This document shows, one piece after another, positions 10,324-19,160 of a DNA stretch of 27,354 nucleotides. The notes under the pieces are model-generated. The model worked only from the letters and a program-made list of their open reading frames with translations, ran no database searches and had not been told where the DNA came from. Numbering within the stretch: position 1 is the stretch's first letter; every line of letters starts with the position of its first letter. Origin of the DNA: DASVXQ01 sp046727955 (GTDB lineage Bacteria; Actinomycetota; CALGFH01); assembly GCA_046727955.1 (NCBI GenBank), contig JBKPDO010000065.1, positions 1 through 27,354 of the forward strand, in the 5' to 3' direction. The position numbers and the translations under genes were made by a program.

Positions 10324-11685
10324 ATGGCCACGGCCGAGAGCGGACCCGCGGACGGGTTCGAGGAGTGGTGCCGGGAGGAGTTCAACCCCGCCGAGATCTT
10401 CTCCAAGCCCGAGGTCCTGAAGGGCTACCGCGTCCTGTCCTGCACGCAGTACATCCTCGGGCCGAGCTGCGCGAGCTATCTCGGCGAGCTCGGCGCCGAG
10501 GTCATCAAGATCGAGCAGCCGCGGGCGGGCGAGCCGATGCGGCACACCACCCCATGGAACGAGCCCTCCCTGTACCCCCTGTCCCGGTGGCTGCCGCAGC
10601 GGGGGACGGGCCTGGGGTTCTTCGGGGCCAACTTCAACGAGTACTTCATCGGACTCGACTTCCACCGGCCCGAGGCCAGGGAGCTCATGCTCAGGCTGGC
10701 GGCCAAGTCCGACGTCATGGTGGAGAACTACCGGCCCGGCACGTTCGACCGCTGGGGCGTCGGCTACCGGCAGCTCCGGGAGGTCAACCCGCGGCTCGTC
10801 TACGCTTGGCTGGGCGGCTTTGGGGGCTGGGGCCCGGGCCGCGTCCGCGCCTCCTACGACATCCTCGGCCAGGCCCAGGGCGGGGCCTTTGGGATCACCG
10901 GGGTGCAGGAGGAGCTCGGAGGGTACCCGTCGAAGCACACCATCTGGCTCGCCGACTACTGGGGCGGGATGATGCAGGCGGTCCACATCCTCGCCGCGCT
11001 GTACTGGCGGGACACCATTTCCGGCGAGGGGACGTTCCTCGAGTACTCCCAGGTCGACGGGGTCACCCGTCAGCTCGAGTGGTCCCTGCCGGTGTACGGG
11101 CGCTACGGCATCGTCCGACAGCGGTGGGGCAACTGGGACACCGAGGTCGCCGTGCACGGGATCATCCGCTGCGGCAAGTCCTCCTACCCCGACTCCGACA
11201 ACCCCCAGGAGCAGGAGGAGGGCTACCTCCTGGTGACAGCGTACGAGGACGAGGACTTCGCCAGGCTGTGCCGCGCGACCGGGCGAGAGGACCTGGCGGC
11301 GAAGTACCCGGACCTCGACGCCAGGGTTGCCCCCGACGCCCAACGGGAGATCTATGCGGCGCTGGAGGCATGGGCCGACGACAAGACCAAGGAGGACGCC
11401 GCCGGCATCCTCGACGACAACGACATCCTGAACCAGCCCGTGTGGAACGCCAAGGAGGTGGCCGAGCACCCGCACTGGCGGGAGCGAGGCTCGATCCGAT
11501 GGCTGGACGATCCGACCTTCGGCGACGTGCTGGCGCAGGGTCCCGCCTACAAGATGAGCGAGACGCCACCAAGGCTGAAGACGGCCTTCAAGCCCGTAGG
11601 CGCCGACAACGAGTACATCTACGCGAAGCTCGCCGGCCTGAGCAAAGGCGAGATCGAGCGCCTCCAGGAGGAGGAGGTGATCTAG
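10324..11685 (+). CDS. Class III CoA-transferase (CaiB/BaiF family), subunit B
   Basis: A 453-residue homologue of the upstream gene. It has LGELGAEVIKIEQPRAGEPM, DVMVENYRPGTFDRWGVGY, LREVNPRLVYAWLGGFGG, and a conserved aspartate (Asp179 in RASYDILGQAQGG). Both subunits therefore keep the aspartate. ATG 10324 begins 3 bases after the upstream stop without a clear ribosome site of its own, which implies translational coupling. The pair resembles in organisation two-subunit enzymes such as BbsEF (benzylsuccinate) or the o-phthalate CoA-transferases; this is analogy, not identification. No glycyl-radical enzyme or UbiD-type decarboxylase is in view. Confidence 0.9.
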   Translation: MATAESGPADGFEEWCREEFNPAEIFSKPEVLKGYRVLSCTQYILGPSCASYLGELGAEVIKIEQPRAGEPMRHTTPWNEPSLYPLSRWLPQRGTGLGFFGANFNEYFIGLDFHRPEARELMLRLAAKSDVMVENYRPGTFDRWGVGYRQLREVNPRLVYAWLGGFGGWGPGRVRASYDILGQAQGGAFGITGVQEELGGYPSKHTIWLADYWGGMMQAVHILAALYWRDTISGEGTFLEYSQVDGVTRQLEWSLPVYGRYGIVRQRWGNWDTEVAVHGIIRCGKSSYPDSDNPQEQEEGYLLVTAYEDEDFARLCRATGREDLAAKYPDLDARVAPDAQREIYAALEAWADDKTKEDAAGILDDNDILNQPVWNAKEVAEHPHWRERGSIRWLDDPTFGDVLAQGPAYKMSETPPRLKTAFKPVGADNEYIYAKLAGLSKGEIERLQEEEVI

Positions 11686-11686
11686 G

Positions 11687-12079
11687 GTGGCGGGCGGCAA
11701 CGCGGGCCTGATCCTGCGCTGCGAGGTGTGCGGGACGAAGAACTATCTCGACCCCTACGCCTTCTTCAACTTCTCGGGGATGACCAAATGCGCCAAGTGC
11801 GATCAGGTCTACGCGATCACACTGCGAGCCGGCTTCGTGACAAGCGGGCCGGACAGGACCGACGGCAAGCCAGACCGCTTGCCGGGCTACGCCGAGACGC
11901 CAGACTTCGAGCCGATCACAGGCGCCGGCAAGACGGCCGACTCACCAAAGGCGCAGGCCCAGATCGTCGGCAAACCGAAGCCGATCTCCCAGAGCATCCG
12001 GGGCAAGCCCACGAGTGGGAGACCGCTCAGCAAGGACGAGCTCGTCGGATCGCGGGCACGTTTCGTCGTCGAGGGGTAG
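11687..12079 (+). CDS. Zinc-ribbon protein of the CoA-transferase operon
   Basis: A 130-residue protein with one N-terminal CEVC (Cys12, Cys15) and CAKC (Cys35, Cys38) pair, spaced C-x2-C-x19-C-x2-C, a likely zinc ribbon (or rubredoxin-like iron site). After residue 45 it is polar, Pro/Gly/Lys-rich and probably disordered. The GTG start 11687 follows the previous stop by one base and the AGGAGG inside the 3' end of subunit B serves as its ribosome site. It may be a small accessory subunit or a structural partner of the CoA-transferase. I do not recognise a named family. Confidence 0.75.
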   Translation: MAGGNAGLILRCEVCGTKNYLDPYAFFNFSGMTKCAKCDQVYAITLRAGFVTSGPDRTDGKPDRLPGYAETPDFEPITGAGKTADSPKAQAQIVGKPKPISQSIRGKPTSGRPLSKDELVGSRARFVVEG

Positions 12080-12093
12080 GAGAGAGGGGCACC

Positions 12094-12288
12094 ATGTGGG
12101 AGTGCTTCCGTGAAGCCCTCAATCCGGAGATCCAAAAGGAATATATCGGCTACTGCACGCGCGCCGAGGCGCCCTTCTGGGTGATGGTCCCCAAGGAGGA
12201 GGCCGAGCGCGACACCTGCCCGTTCTGCGGGGCGCCACGGGCAGCCCAGCCGACCGTGGCGGCGGTGGGGAGTGGAGGTGACCGTTGA
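12094..12288 (+). CDS. 64-aa cysteine protein in the CoA-transferase operon
   Basis: This gene starts at ATG 12094 with AGGAGAGAGG ahead of it. The protein has a cysteine at 4, one at 21 and a CPFC motif at 42-45, so it may bind zinc or an iron-sulfur cluster with a partner. The rest is acidic-basic and rich in aromatics (YIGYC, PFWVMVP). Its stop overlaps the TTG start of the next gene (TTGA), which indicates tight translational coupling. The family is unknown to me. It looks real because it has a ribosome site, spacing and overlap on both sides. Confidence 0.6.
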   Translation: MWECFREALNPEIQKEYIGYCTRAEAPFWVMVPKEEAERDTCPFCGAPRAAQPTVAAVGSGGDR

Positions 12289-12713
12289 CGGTGAAGGTCG
12301 AGTTCTACTATTCACCCGGAGACAAGCCGTCCGAGCGGTTCCCGGCGAGCGTCGACAACATTATGAAGAAGCTGGACGAGCTGCAGCAGCTCGGTGTCCG
12401 GGTCGATGCAATCGACGTGAACGGGGTCGAGGACGTCTTCCGCGTCTACCACAAGGCCCTGGTGGGCCCGAGCTCGGCGAAGCGGGCCGTGTTCGGGATG
12501 AAGGGCGCGCTCGAGGCCGATTTCGGCAGGTCGTGCCCTGCCCTGTACGTCTACGAGGATGCCGAGGCCCGTTACCCCACGGACGCCTACCCGCGCAGTG
12601 ACCGAGAGAAGGGGCTCATCGGCATCGAGGCAGCCTTGGACGAGCTGCTTGCCGCGCGGCAGCCCGCGGCCCAGGCACCCGGCCCAGGCGGCGAAGCCAT
12701 ACGGGAGCCATAG
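12285..12713 (+). CDS. Thioredoxin-fold-like protein without CXXC
   Basis: A 142-residue protein starting at TTG 12285, with GGAGG 6 bases upstream (the GTG 12291 alternative is too distant from it). The N-terminus VKVEFYYSPGDKPSERFP looks like the first strand of a thioredoxin fold with the active-site cysteines missing. The later FGRSCPALYVYEDAEARYP resembles the cis-proline strand. Only one cysteine (84) is present. It is predicted to be non-redox and possibly a subunit or chaperone in the same complex. The overlap with the 64-aa gene and position before the CoA ligase tie it to that operon. The fold call is inference from local motifs. Confidence 0.6.
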   Translation: MTVKVEFYYSPGDKPSERFPASVDNIMKKLDELQQLGVRVDAIDVNGVEDVFRVYHKALVGPSSAKRAVFGMKGALEADFGRSCPALYVYEDAEARYPTDAYPRSDREKGLIGIEAALDELLAARQPAAQAPGPGGEAIREP

Positions 12714-12780
12714 CCAGAGGAGGCGCCGAGGCCCTGGCCGGAAGGGCGGGCGGGGCCGCGATCGGAGGTGGCGACGGGCG

Positions 12781-14436
12781 ATGGGAAGGATTCCCGATGA
12801 GTACCTCCCGCCAGAGGATCTGAGGCCGACAAGGACGCGTACCATCCCCGAGGTGCAGGCCTACCCCGACCGCATGAACCCGGCGTCGGAGCTGCTCGAC
12901 CGGCAGGTGGAGCAGGGCCGCGGGGACAGGCCGGCGATCCGCTTCCAGGACCGGGTTATCACCTACGCCAGCCTCCAGGAACAGGCGAACAGGCTGGGCA
13001 ATGTGCTGGCGGCCCGCGGGGTGGAGGAGGAGGACCGGGTCGTGATCCTGTCCCCCAATCAGCCCCTCTCGGTGGCCGCGAATTTCGCGGCCATGAAGCT
13101 CGGGGCCATACCGGTCCCCGCCTCCCCTCTGCTCTCGCCGCCGGAGATCGCCTGGGTGCTGAACAACTCCGAGGCCCGCGTCCTGCTCACGCACGCGGCG
13201 ATGCTGCCGCTGGTCGCCAAGGCAAGGTCCGAGTTCGCACGGTACCCGGCGATCCTCGGACTGGCCCCCCCGTCCAGCGGTCTCGCCGAGGCCGGCGTCG
13301 AGTCCGTCATCCCTTTGATGGAGAAGGCCGACGCCGCGCTGCAGGCCGTGTCCCGGGAGAGGGACCGGATCGGGGTCCTCCTCTACACCTCCGGCACGAC
13401 CGGAAAGCCGAAGGGCGTCGTGCACCTGGTAGAGGAGATCCTCGCCGTCGCCGACACCTTCGGGCGCTACGGCTGGAAGCTCCGCGAGGACGACGTGGTG
13501 TTCAGCCCAGCGCCCCTGGCGTTCGCCGCGGGCTATGGGGCGATGGCGATCATCCCCTTCCGCTTCGGGGCCGCCGTCTCCCTCATGCCACGGTTCGAGC
13601 CCGAGGCGGCGTTCCAGACGGTGGAACAGCACCGCGCCACCGTCCTCACCATCCTGCCGACCTCGTACCGCAGGATGCTGCAGGTGCCGGACGCCGAGAA
13701 GCGCTTCGACCTGTCGGCCGTGCGGATGTGCACGGGCGGCGGCGAGGCGCTGACCGCGGAGACATACCGCCGCTGGCTGGACAGCTTCGGGCTAGAGATC
13801 TTCGAGGGATTCGGCACAACGGAAATGTTCTACGTCTTCGTGTCGGCCGCGGTGACCGAGAAGGCCAAGCCCGGCTCCTTCGGCACCGCCGTCCCCGGCT
13901 ATGAGGTCAAGGTCGTGAACGACCAGGGGAACGAGGTCGCGCCGGGCGAGCTCGGCCGGATGGTGGCCAGAGGCCCGACCGGGACCATGTACTGGCGGCC
14001 TCTCGAGGAGGGCGCGCGGCTCATGGCGAGTCAGCGCCAGACCGTGGTCGGCGAGGGCTGGAACGTGGTGGGCGACTACGCGCACACCGACGAGGACGGC
14101 TACTTCTGGTTCGTGTCCCGGGAGGACGACCTCATCAAGTCCTCCGGGTATCGCATCGGGCCGGACGAGGTCGAGATCGTGATCGCCACGCACCCCGCCG
14201 TGGCCGACGTCGGGGTCATCGGCGCTCCCGACCCGATACGCGGGCAGAACACCAAGGCGTTCGTGGTGCTGAAGGAGGGGTCGACCCCGAGCGAGGCGCT
14301 CAAGCAGGAGATCGTCGACTACTGCCGGAGGGAGCTCGCTGTCTACAAGCTCCCTCGCGAGGTTGAGTTCGTGGATGCGGTGCCGAGGACCGTCACCGGC
14401 AAGCTGCTGCGCCGCGTGCTGCGGGAGGGTGTCTAG
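12781..14436 (+). CDS. Benzoate/2-aminobenzoate-type CoA ligase (AMP-forming)
   Basis: A 551-residue adenylate-forming acid-CoA ligase. It has the phosphate-binding motif LLYTSGTTGKPKG (about 200-211), GFGTTEMFYVF (343-353), a C-terminal hinge GDYAHTDEDGYF and DDLIKSSGYRIGPDEVE (449-465), and the catalytic lysine near 541 in RTVTGKLLRRVLR. The N-terminal YPDRMNPASELLDRQVEQGRGDRPAI and the PAPLAFAAGYGAMAIIPFRFGA region resemble 2-aminobenzoate- and benzoate-CoA ligases. ATG 12781 follows a GGAGG about 12 bases upstream; a shorter start at 12874 would lose family N-terminus. It lies 67 bases after the thioredoxin-like gene. Exact aromatic substrate is inferred. Confidence 0.9.
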   Translation: MGRIPDEYLPPEDLRPTRTRTIPEVQAYPDRMNPASELLDRQVEQGRGDRPAIRFQDRVITYASLQEQANRLGNVLAARGVEEEDRVVILSPNQPLSVAANFAAMKLGAIPVPASPLLSPPEIAWVLNNSEARVLLTHAAMLPLVAKARSEFARYPAILGLAPPSSGLAEAGVESVIPLMEKADAALQAVSRERDRIGVLLYTSGTTGKPKGVVHLVEEILAVADTFGRYGWKLREDDVVFSPAPLAFAAGYGAMAIIPFRFGAAVSLMPRFEPEAAFQTVEQHRATVLTILPTSYRRMLQVPDAEKRFDLSAVRMCTGGGEALTAETYRRWLDSFGLEIFEGFGTTEMFYVFVSAAVTEKAKPGSFGTAVPGYEVKVVNDQGNEVAPGELGRMVARGPTGTMYWRPLEEGARLMASQRQTVVGEGWNVVGDYAHTDEDGYFWFVSREDDLIKSSGYRIGPDEVEIVIATHPAVADVGVIGAPDPIRGQNTKAFVVLKEGSTPSEALKQEIVDYCRRELAVYKLPREVEFVDAVPRTVTGKLLRRVLREGV

Positions 14437-14493
14437 CCGATCGCCCGCCCATACCTGGGGGCCGAGCGCGGCGCAAGGCTGGGCCGCAGCCTC

Positions 14494-14554
14494 CCGCTCG
14501 GTCAGCCTCGAAGGCGTCGCCAGCCACCTCACCAGAATGGGCCGGAGCAGATGA
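14494..14554 (+). pseudogene. Possible C-terminal scar of an ABC ATPase
   Basis: A plus-strand frame ends ...SVSLEGVASHLTRMGRSR and stops at TGA 14552-14554, overlapping the ATG 14551 of the permease as ATGA. Both the LEDVFLHLTGR-like sequence and the ATGA coupling are typical of the 3' end of DrrA-type ABC ATPases. No Walker motifs or start exist upstream, where the CoA ligase ends at 14436. The ATPase body may have been deleted; the alternative is chance. Confidence 0.3.
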
Positions 14555-15384
14555 TCAGCAGCGGTACTCCCATCCCCGCACCGCCGGCGAGCGTGCCGGC
14601 TAGGCGCGCCCCCGCAGGCGCCGTGCAGGCGTTCCTCGCGATCCTCGGCCGCGACCTGTTCGTCACCGGCAGCGAGTTGCCCGTCTTTCTCGCCCAAGCC
14701 ATCCTCCAGCCCCTGTTCATGGCCTTCGTCTTCGGCAAGGTCCTGACCGACCTGGGGTTCGCCCGTCCGGAATTCGCGCAGCTCCTGCTGCCGGGCCTGG
14801 TGGCGCTCACCATCGTGCTCACCGCGCTACAGAGCACCGCGCTGCCGCTGGTGATCGACTTCAGCTTTACCAAAGAGATCGAGGACCGGCTGCTCGCGCC
14901 GCTGCCGCTGAGCATGGTCGCGGTTGAGAAGATGCTGTTCGCTTCGCTGCGGGCGCTGGTCGCCGGGACGCTGATGCTCCCGATTGGCCGCTGGATCATC
15001 GGCCCGCTGTCGCTGCGGGCCGACCGGGTCTGGATCCTGATCCTGTTCATGGTGCTCGGCGCGCTGGCCGGCTCCGGCACGGGAATGCTGCTCGGCACGA
15101 TCGTGCCGCCGAATCGGATCAGCATCATGTTCGCGCTGGTGCTCACACCGTTGCTGTTCACGGGCTGCGTCCAGTACCCGTGGCCGTCGCTCACGCACCT
15201 GCGCTGGTTCCAGGTCGTCACGCTGTTCAACCCGATTACCTATGCCAGCGAGGGGGTCCGCTCGGCCATGTTGCCGCTGAGTCCTCACATGACCACGTGG
15301 AAAGCGGCTGCGGCCCTGGCGGCCGTCACCGTGGTGCTCGCCGCCGCCGGCATCGCCGGGTTCCTGCGCCGCGCGCTCGACTGA
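14551..15384 (+). CDS. ABC-2 type transporter permease (DrrB-like)
   Basis: A 277-residue integral membrane protein with six hydrophobic segments. The first starts VFLAQAILQPLFMAFVFGKV, and later ones include WILILFMVLGALAGSG, ISIMFALVLTPLLFTGC and a C-terminal ALAAVTVVLAAAGIAGF. Between helices 2 and 3, SFTKEIEDRLLAPLPLSM is the coupling helix region typical of ABC-2 permeases. It would pair with an ATPase, which is not intact nearby (see 14494-14554), so it is either an orphan or uses an ATPase elsewhere. The ATG 14551 is coupled ATGA-fashion to the upstream frame. The likely substrate, a drug or lipid, is unknown. Confidence 0.85.
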   Translation: MISSGTPIPAPPASVPARRAPAGAVQAFLAILGRDLFVTGSELPVFLAQAILQPLFMAFVFGKVLTDLGFARPEFAQLLLPGLVALTIVLTALQSTALPLVIDFSFTKEIEDRLLAPLPLSMVAVEKMLFASLRALVAGTLMLPIGRWIIGPLSLRADRVWILILFMVLGALAGSGTGMLLGTIVPPNRISIMFALVLTPLLFTGCVQYPWPSLTHLRWFQVVTLFNPITYASEGVRSAMLPLSPHMTTWKAAAALAAVTVVLAAAGIAGFLRRALD

Positions 15385-15451
15385 TCTCGCCATCGGGCCG
15401 CAGGTAGCCGGGCAAACGATCCGGTCGCCCGGTGGACAGGAGGAACGCACG

Positions 15452-16753
<1,302 letters not shown>

Positions 16754-16774
16754 GCGCGCCGGAGGTCGTGAGTA

Positions 16775-17236
16775 ATGGCGACGTATGAGCGTGAATGGCT
16801 CTGCCAGCGCATCGTCGAGGATGCCGCGGACGCGATCATCTTCGCGGACCGGGACGGCGTCATCCGTCTCTGGAATGCTGGAGCCCAGGCCGTGTTCGGC
16901 TACCAGCCCGAGGAAGCCCTGGGTCAGACCTTGGACCTGATCGTGCCCGAGCGCCTCCGAGCGCGGCACTGGGAGGGGTTTCGCAGGGTCATCGCCACAG
17001 GCGTCACACGCTATGGACGGGACCAGCTACTGGCCGTCCCGGCCACCGGAAAGGACGGGGGACGTATCTCCGTCGAGTTCAGCATCGTCATGGTGCGGGA
17101 CGCCGCCAGCCAGCCGCTGGGCATTGCCGCCATCTTGCGGGACGTTAGTCAACGCTGGCAGGAGCAGCAGCGGATGCGGAAACGCCTGGCGGCGCTCGAG
17201 GCTATGTCGGCTCCGCCTCCTCCAGGCTCCGCTTGA
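16775..17236 (+). CDS. PAS-domain protein, single-domain sensor
   Basis: A 153-residue protein with one PAS fold: IVEDAADAIIFADRDGVIRLWNAGAQAVFGYQPEEALGQ, then RISVEFSIVMVRDAASQPLGIAAILRDVSQR, which is the characteristic PAS/PAC strand set. Beyond it lies a short coiled-coil tail (WQEQQRMRKRLAALEAM). There is no kinase, GGDEF or DNA-binding domain, so it must act through a partner. ATG 16775 has GGAGG about 8 bases upstream. It sits 21 bases after gltA, so a role in sensing a redox or metabolic signal around the TCA cycle is possible but unproven. Confidence 0.88.
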   Translation: MATYEREWLCQRIVEDAADAIIFADRDGVIRLWNAGAQAVFGYQPEEALGQTLDLIVPERLRARHWEGFRRVIATGVTRYGRDQLLAVPATGKDGGRISVEFSIVMVRDAASQPLGIAAILRDVSQRWQEQQRMRKRLAALEAMSAPPPPGSA

Positions 17237-17417
17237 GAATCGCGAAGAGCCCCACGGTTCCATAGGCCACGCCCTCATGGTTCGGCGCGATCAGCGGCAC
17301 CGTGCTGGCCAGCTCCCACCCCTGGCTGCCCGCCTCCTCCAGCCAGTCAAGCCGGGCGACGAGCCCCTCCTCCGTCTCCTCGAACAGCATCATCTCGCTC
17401 CTGTACTCCCAGCGCAT
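17202..17417 (-). CDS. DUF4177-like small protein
   Basis: A 71-residue protein whose strand order and WEYRSEMMLFEETEEGLVARLDWLEEAGSQGWELAS stretch match the DUF4177 layout (WEYK ... LN..G.EGWELV). Function is unknown. ATG 17417 is preceded by GAGGAG 5 bases upstream. Its 3' end overlaps the PAS gene by 35 bases in convergent orientation. It is divergent from the GNAT gene, with a 42-base gap. Confidence 0.65.
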   Translation of the reverse strand: MRWEYRSEMMLFEETEEGLVARLDWLEEAGSQGWELASTVPLIAPNHEGVAYGTVGLFAILKRSLEEAEPT

Positions 17418-17447
17418 CCCTGCTCCTCTCCGTCGTCGTCAGCCGGG

Positions 17448-17453
17448 TAACCT
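17448..17453 (+). promoter_or_regulatory. -10 element implying a leaderless GNAT transcript
   Basis: TAACCT (TANNNT) ends 6 bases before the GTG at 17460, and no ribosome site is present. This spacing puts transcription start at the start codon, which is common for leaderless actinomycete genes. Confidence 0.45.
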
Positions 17454-17459
17454 AATCAC

Positions 17460-18008
17460 GTGAGCGAGCGCGCTGAGGACATCATCGTGCGAACCGTGAG
17501 GCAGCAGGACCTCTGGGCGCTAGCGCGCCTGTGGCGGTCGATGCGCTTGGAAGCGGCGGGTTCCAGGGACCCCGAGACGGGCGCCGACCTCAGCCCCTTC
17601 CACCAGCTGGCCGATCGGCGTTCCCGCGAGCCCACCACCATCCTCCTCATCGCCTACCAGGGCGACCAGGCCGCCGGGTTCTACTGTGGCCGGGTTCAAG
17701 GTCGCGTGGGCAGAGGCGTCGACCTCTACGTACAGGCGGGGGCGCGGCGGCGAGGGGTGGGGAGACGCCTGGTGGATGCGGCGCTGGCCGAGTACCGCGA
17801 GCGAGGCGCGGACCGGATCGTTGGCGCCTTGCGAGGCGATGAGGGGTCCCACGGCTTCTGGGCGAGCGTCTGGAGGGAGCACCCGTCGCGCCTGCTGGCC
17901 TCGAGATCGGCGGCGGGGGTGGAGTGGCGGACGAGGTCCATCACAGCGCCCAGGGGCAGCCCGCCGGCCAGTCGAACGCGTAGTAGTCGTCCCCCATCCA
18001 CTCCCTGA
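17460..18008 (+). CDS. GNAT family N-acetyltransferase
   Basis: A 182-residue protein with the GNAT acetyl-CoA site: VDLYVQAGARRRGVGRRLVDAAL (about residues 80-110) contains the RRRGVGRRL motif that binds the pyrophosphate. The preceding part, ARLWRSMRLEAAGSRDPETG, is the N-terminal strand-helix. After HGFWASVWREHPSRLLASR (about residue 147), the rest is low-complexity Arg/Ser/Pro-rich sequence and probably unstructured. The start GTG 17460 has no ribosome site but a -10 hexamer immediately upstream. The last 68 bases overlap the 3' end of the convergent HDAC-like gene. Confidence 0.8.
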   Translation: MSERAEDIIVRTVRQQDLWALARLWRSMRLEAAGSRDPETGADLSPFHQLADRRSREPTTILLIAYQGDQAAGFYCGRVQGRVGRGVDLYVQAGARRRGVGRRLVDAALAEYRERGADRIVGALRGDEGSHGFWASVWREHPSRLLASRSAAGVEWRTRSITAPRGSPPASRTRSSRPPSTP

Positions 18009-19134
18009 TGTGGACCCGGGTCTCGGACAAGATGTCCAGCTGGGGCGAGAACTCGAGCACCGCCACGCGCCTGTCCTCCCCGTCGAAGCATCGTAGCGCC
18101 CAGCGTCCACCCTCCTCGATGGTCACGATGTCGATGGGATCGATGTCCTCACCCCAGATCCCCATCCGGACCAGCACGTCCCGACCCGTAAGGGTCTCCT
18201 CCCCGATGCTTACCTCCTGCCTGCCCGAGCCCAGGGGGCCGAACGTCATCTCCACCCACTCCCGCGACGCCGGCCTCGGTAGGACGTCGCGCTCGACCGG
18301 CTCCGGTGCGGGCACCACGGGCACCCTCCCTGGCGAGGACAGGCCTAGGATCGCCGCGCGCACCGCGGCCTCGGCGCGCACGGGGTCTTTCCCGCCGCCC
18401 AGGACGACCATGATCCGACCCCGCGCCACCTCCGCGGCCAGGCCCGCCAGCGCCTGGCCGAGGCGCAGGAGCAGGTCGGTCCCGAACCCGAGCGAGGCGT
18501 ACTCCCCCTCGAGCAGGTCATAGCCCAGGTACCAGACGAGCATGTCCGGCTGGAACCGCCGCGCCCGCGGCGCGAAGGCCTCCAGGGTCGCCTCCAGGTA
18601 GGCCTCGGCAGACATGCCTGGCCGCACCCGCACGTCGAACTTCTCCGGATGCGGCAGAGGAAACCCCTCCGTGCAGACGCAGACGTACATCGTGCTCGCA
18701 TCGGCACCGAGCGTGTCCAGAGTGCCGTCCGCGTGATGCGCGTCGGTGTCCACCACGGCGGCGCGCCACGGCCCTCGCGCCCTCAGGTCCGAGAGCGCGA
18801 GGGCCACGTCGTTCAGCAAGCACATCCCCCCATAGAACGCCCTGCCGGCATGGTGGCCTCCCAGCGCGGGCAGGGCGACCGCCGTGCCACCCTTTGCCTG
18901 CACATCGCGTGCGGCCGCCACGACTACGGCCGACGAGCGCAGGGCGAGGGCCCGGAGCCTGCTCCGCTCGACTCGCTCCATCAGGCTTGGAGCGTGGACC
19001 CGACGCAGCAGGTCCCGCTCCGGAACCTCGTCGACCTCCCGCAGCGTCGCCAGCTCGCCCAGGCTTCCCGGGAGCCACGCCAGGCGTGGTCGCTCGCGAA
19101 ACGACGGGTGGAAGTAAACGCGGACACGGTCCAT
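17941..19134 (-). CDS. HDAC-superfamily (acetoin utilization/acetylpolyamine amidohydrolase-like) protein with altered active-site residues
   Basis: A 397-residue protein with the histone-deacetylase fold. ALPALGGHHAGRAFYGGMCLLNDVALAL (about 88-114) has the His-His pair. VVDTDAHHADGT (127-138) holds the expected metal residues Asp131 and His133. WYLGYDLLEG places Asp206 where the third ligand belongs. In place of the catalytic tyrosine of GGY, LGGGKDP puts lysine 249, and the DAH histidine is leucine. A C-terminal segment of about 125 residues of unknown function follows. ATG 19134 was chosen for the GGAGG 5 bases upstream; ATG 19164 would overlap the upstream stop as ATGA and remains possible. 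It may be a deacetylase with an unusual site or a catalytically weak binding protein. Confidence 0.75.
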   Translation of the reverse strand: MDRVRVYFHPSFRERPRLAWLPGSLGELATLREVDEVPERDLLRRVHAPSLMERVERSRLRALALRSSAVVVAAARDVQAKGGTAVALPALGGHHAGRAFYGGMCLLNDVALALSDLRARGPWRAAVVDTDAHHADGTLDTLGADASTMYVCVCTEGFPLPHPEKFDVRVRPGMSAEAYLEATLEAFAPRARRFQPDMLVWYLGYDLLEGEYASLGFGTDLLLRLGQALAGLAAEVARGRIMVVLGGGKDPVRAEAAVRAAILGLSSPGRVPVVPAPEPVERDVLPRPASREWVEMTFGPLGSGRQEVSIGEETLTGRDVLVRMGIWGEDIDPIDIVTIEEGGRWALRCFDGEDRRVAVLEFSPQLDILSETRVHIREWMGDDYYAFDWPAGCPWAL

Positions 19135-19160
19135 TGCATCCTCCACCGCCAACTGCTTGC

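Noticed and set aside
9477..11711. 744-residue plus-strand frame over the CoA-transferases
   Set aside because: Low-complexity Arg/Gly/Pro sequence in a frame shifted from two clear genes.
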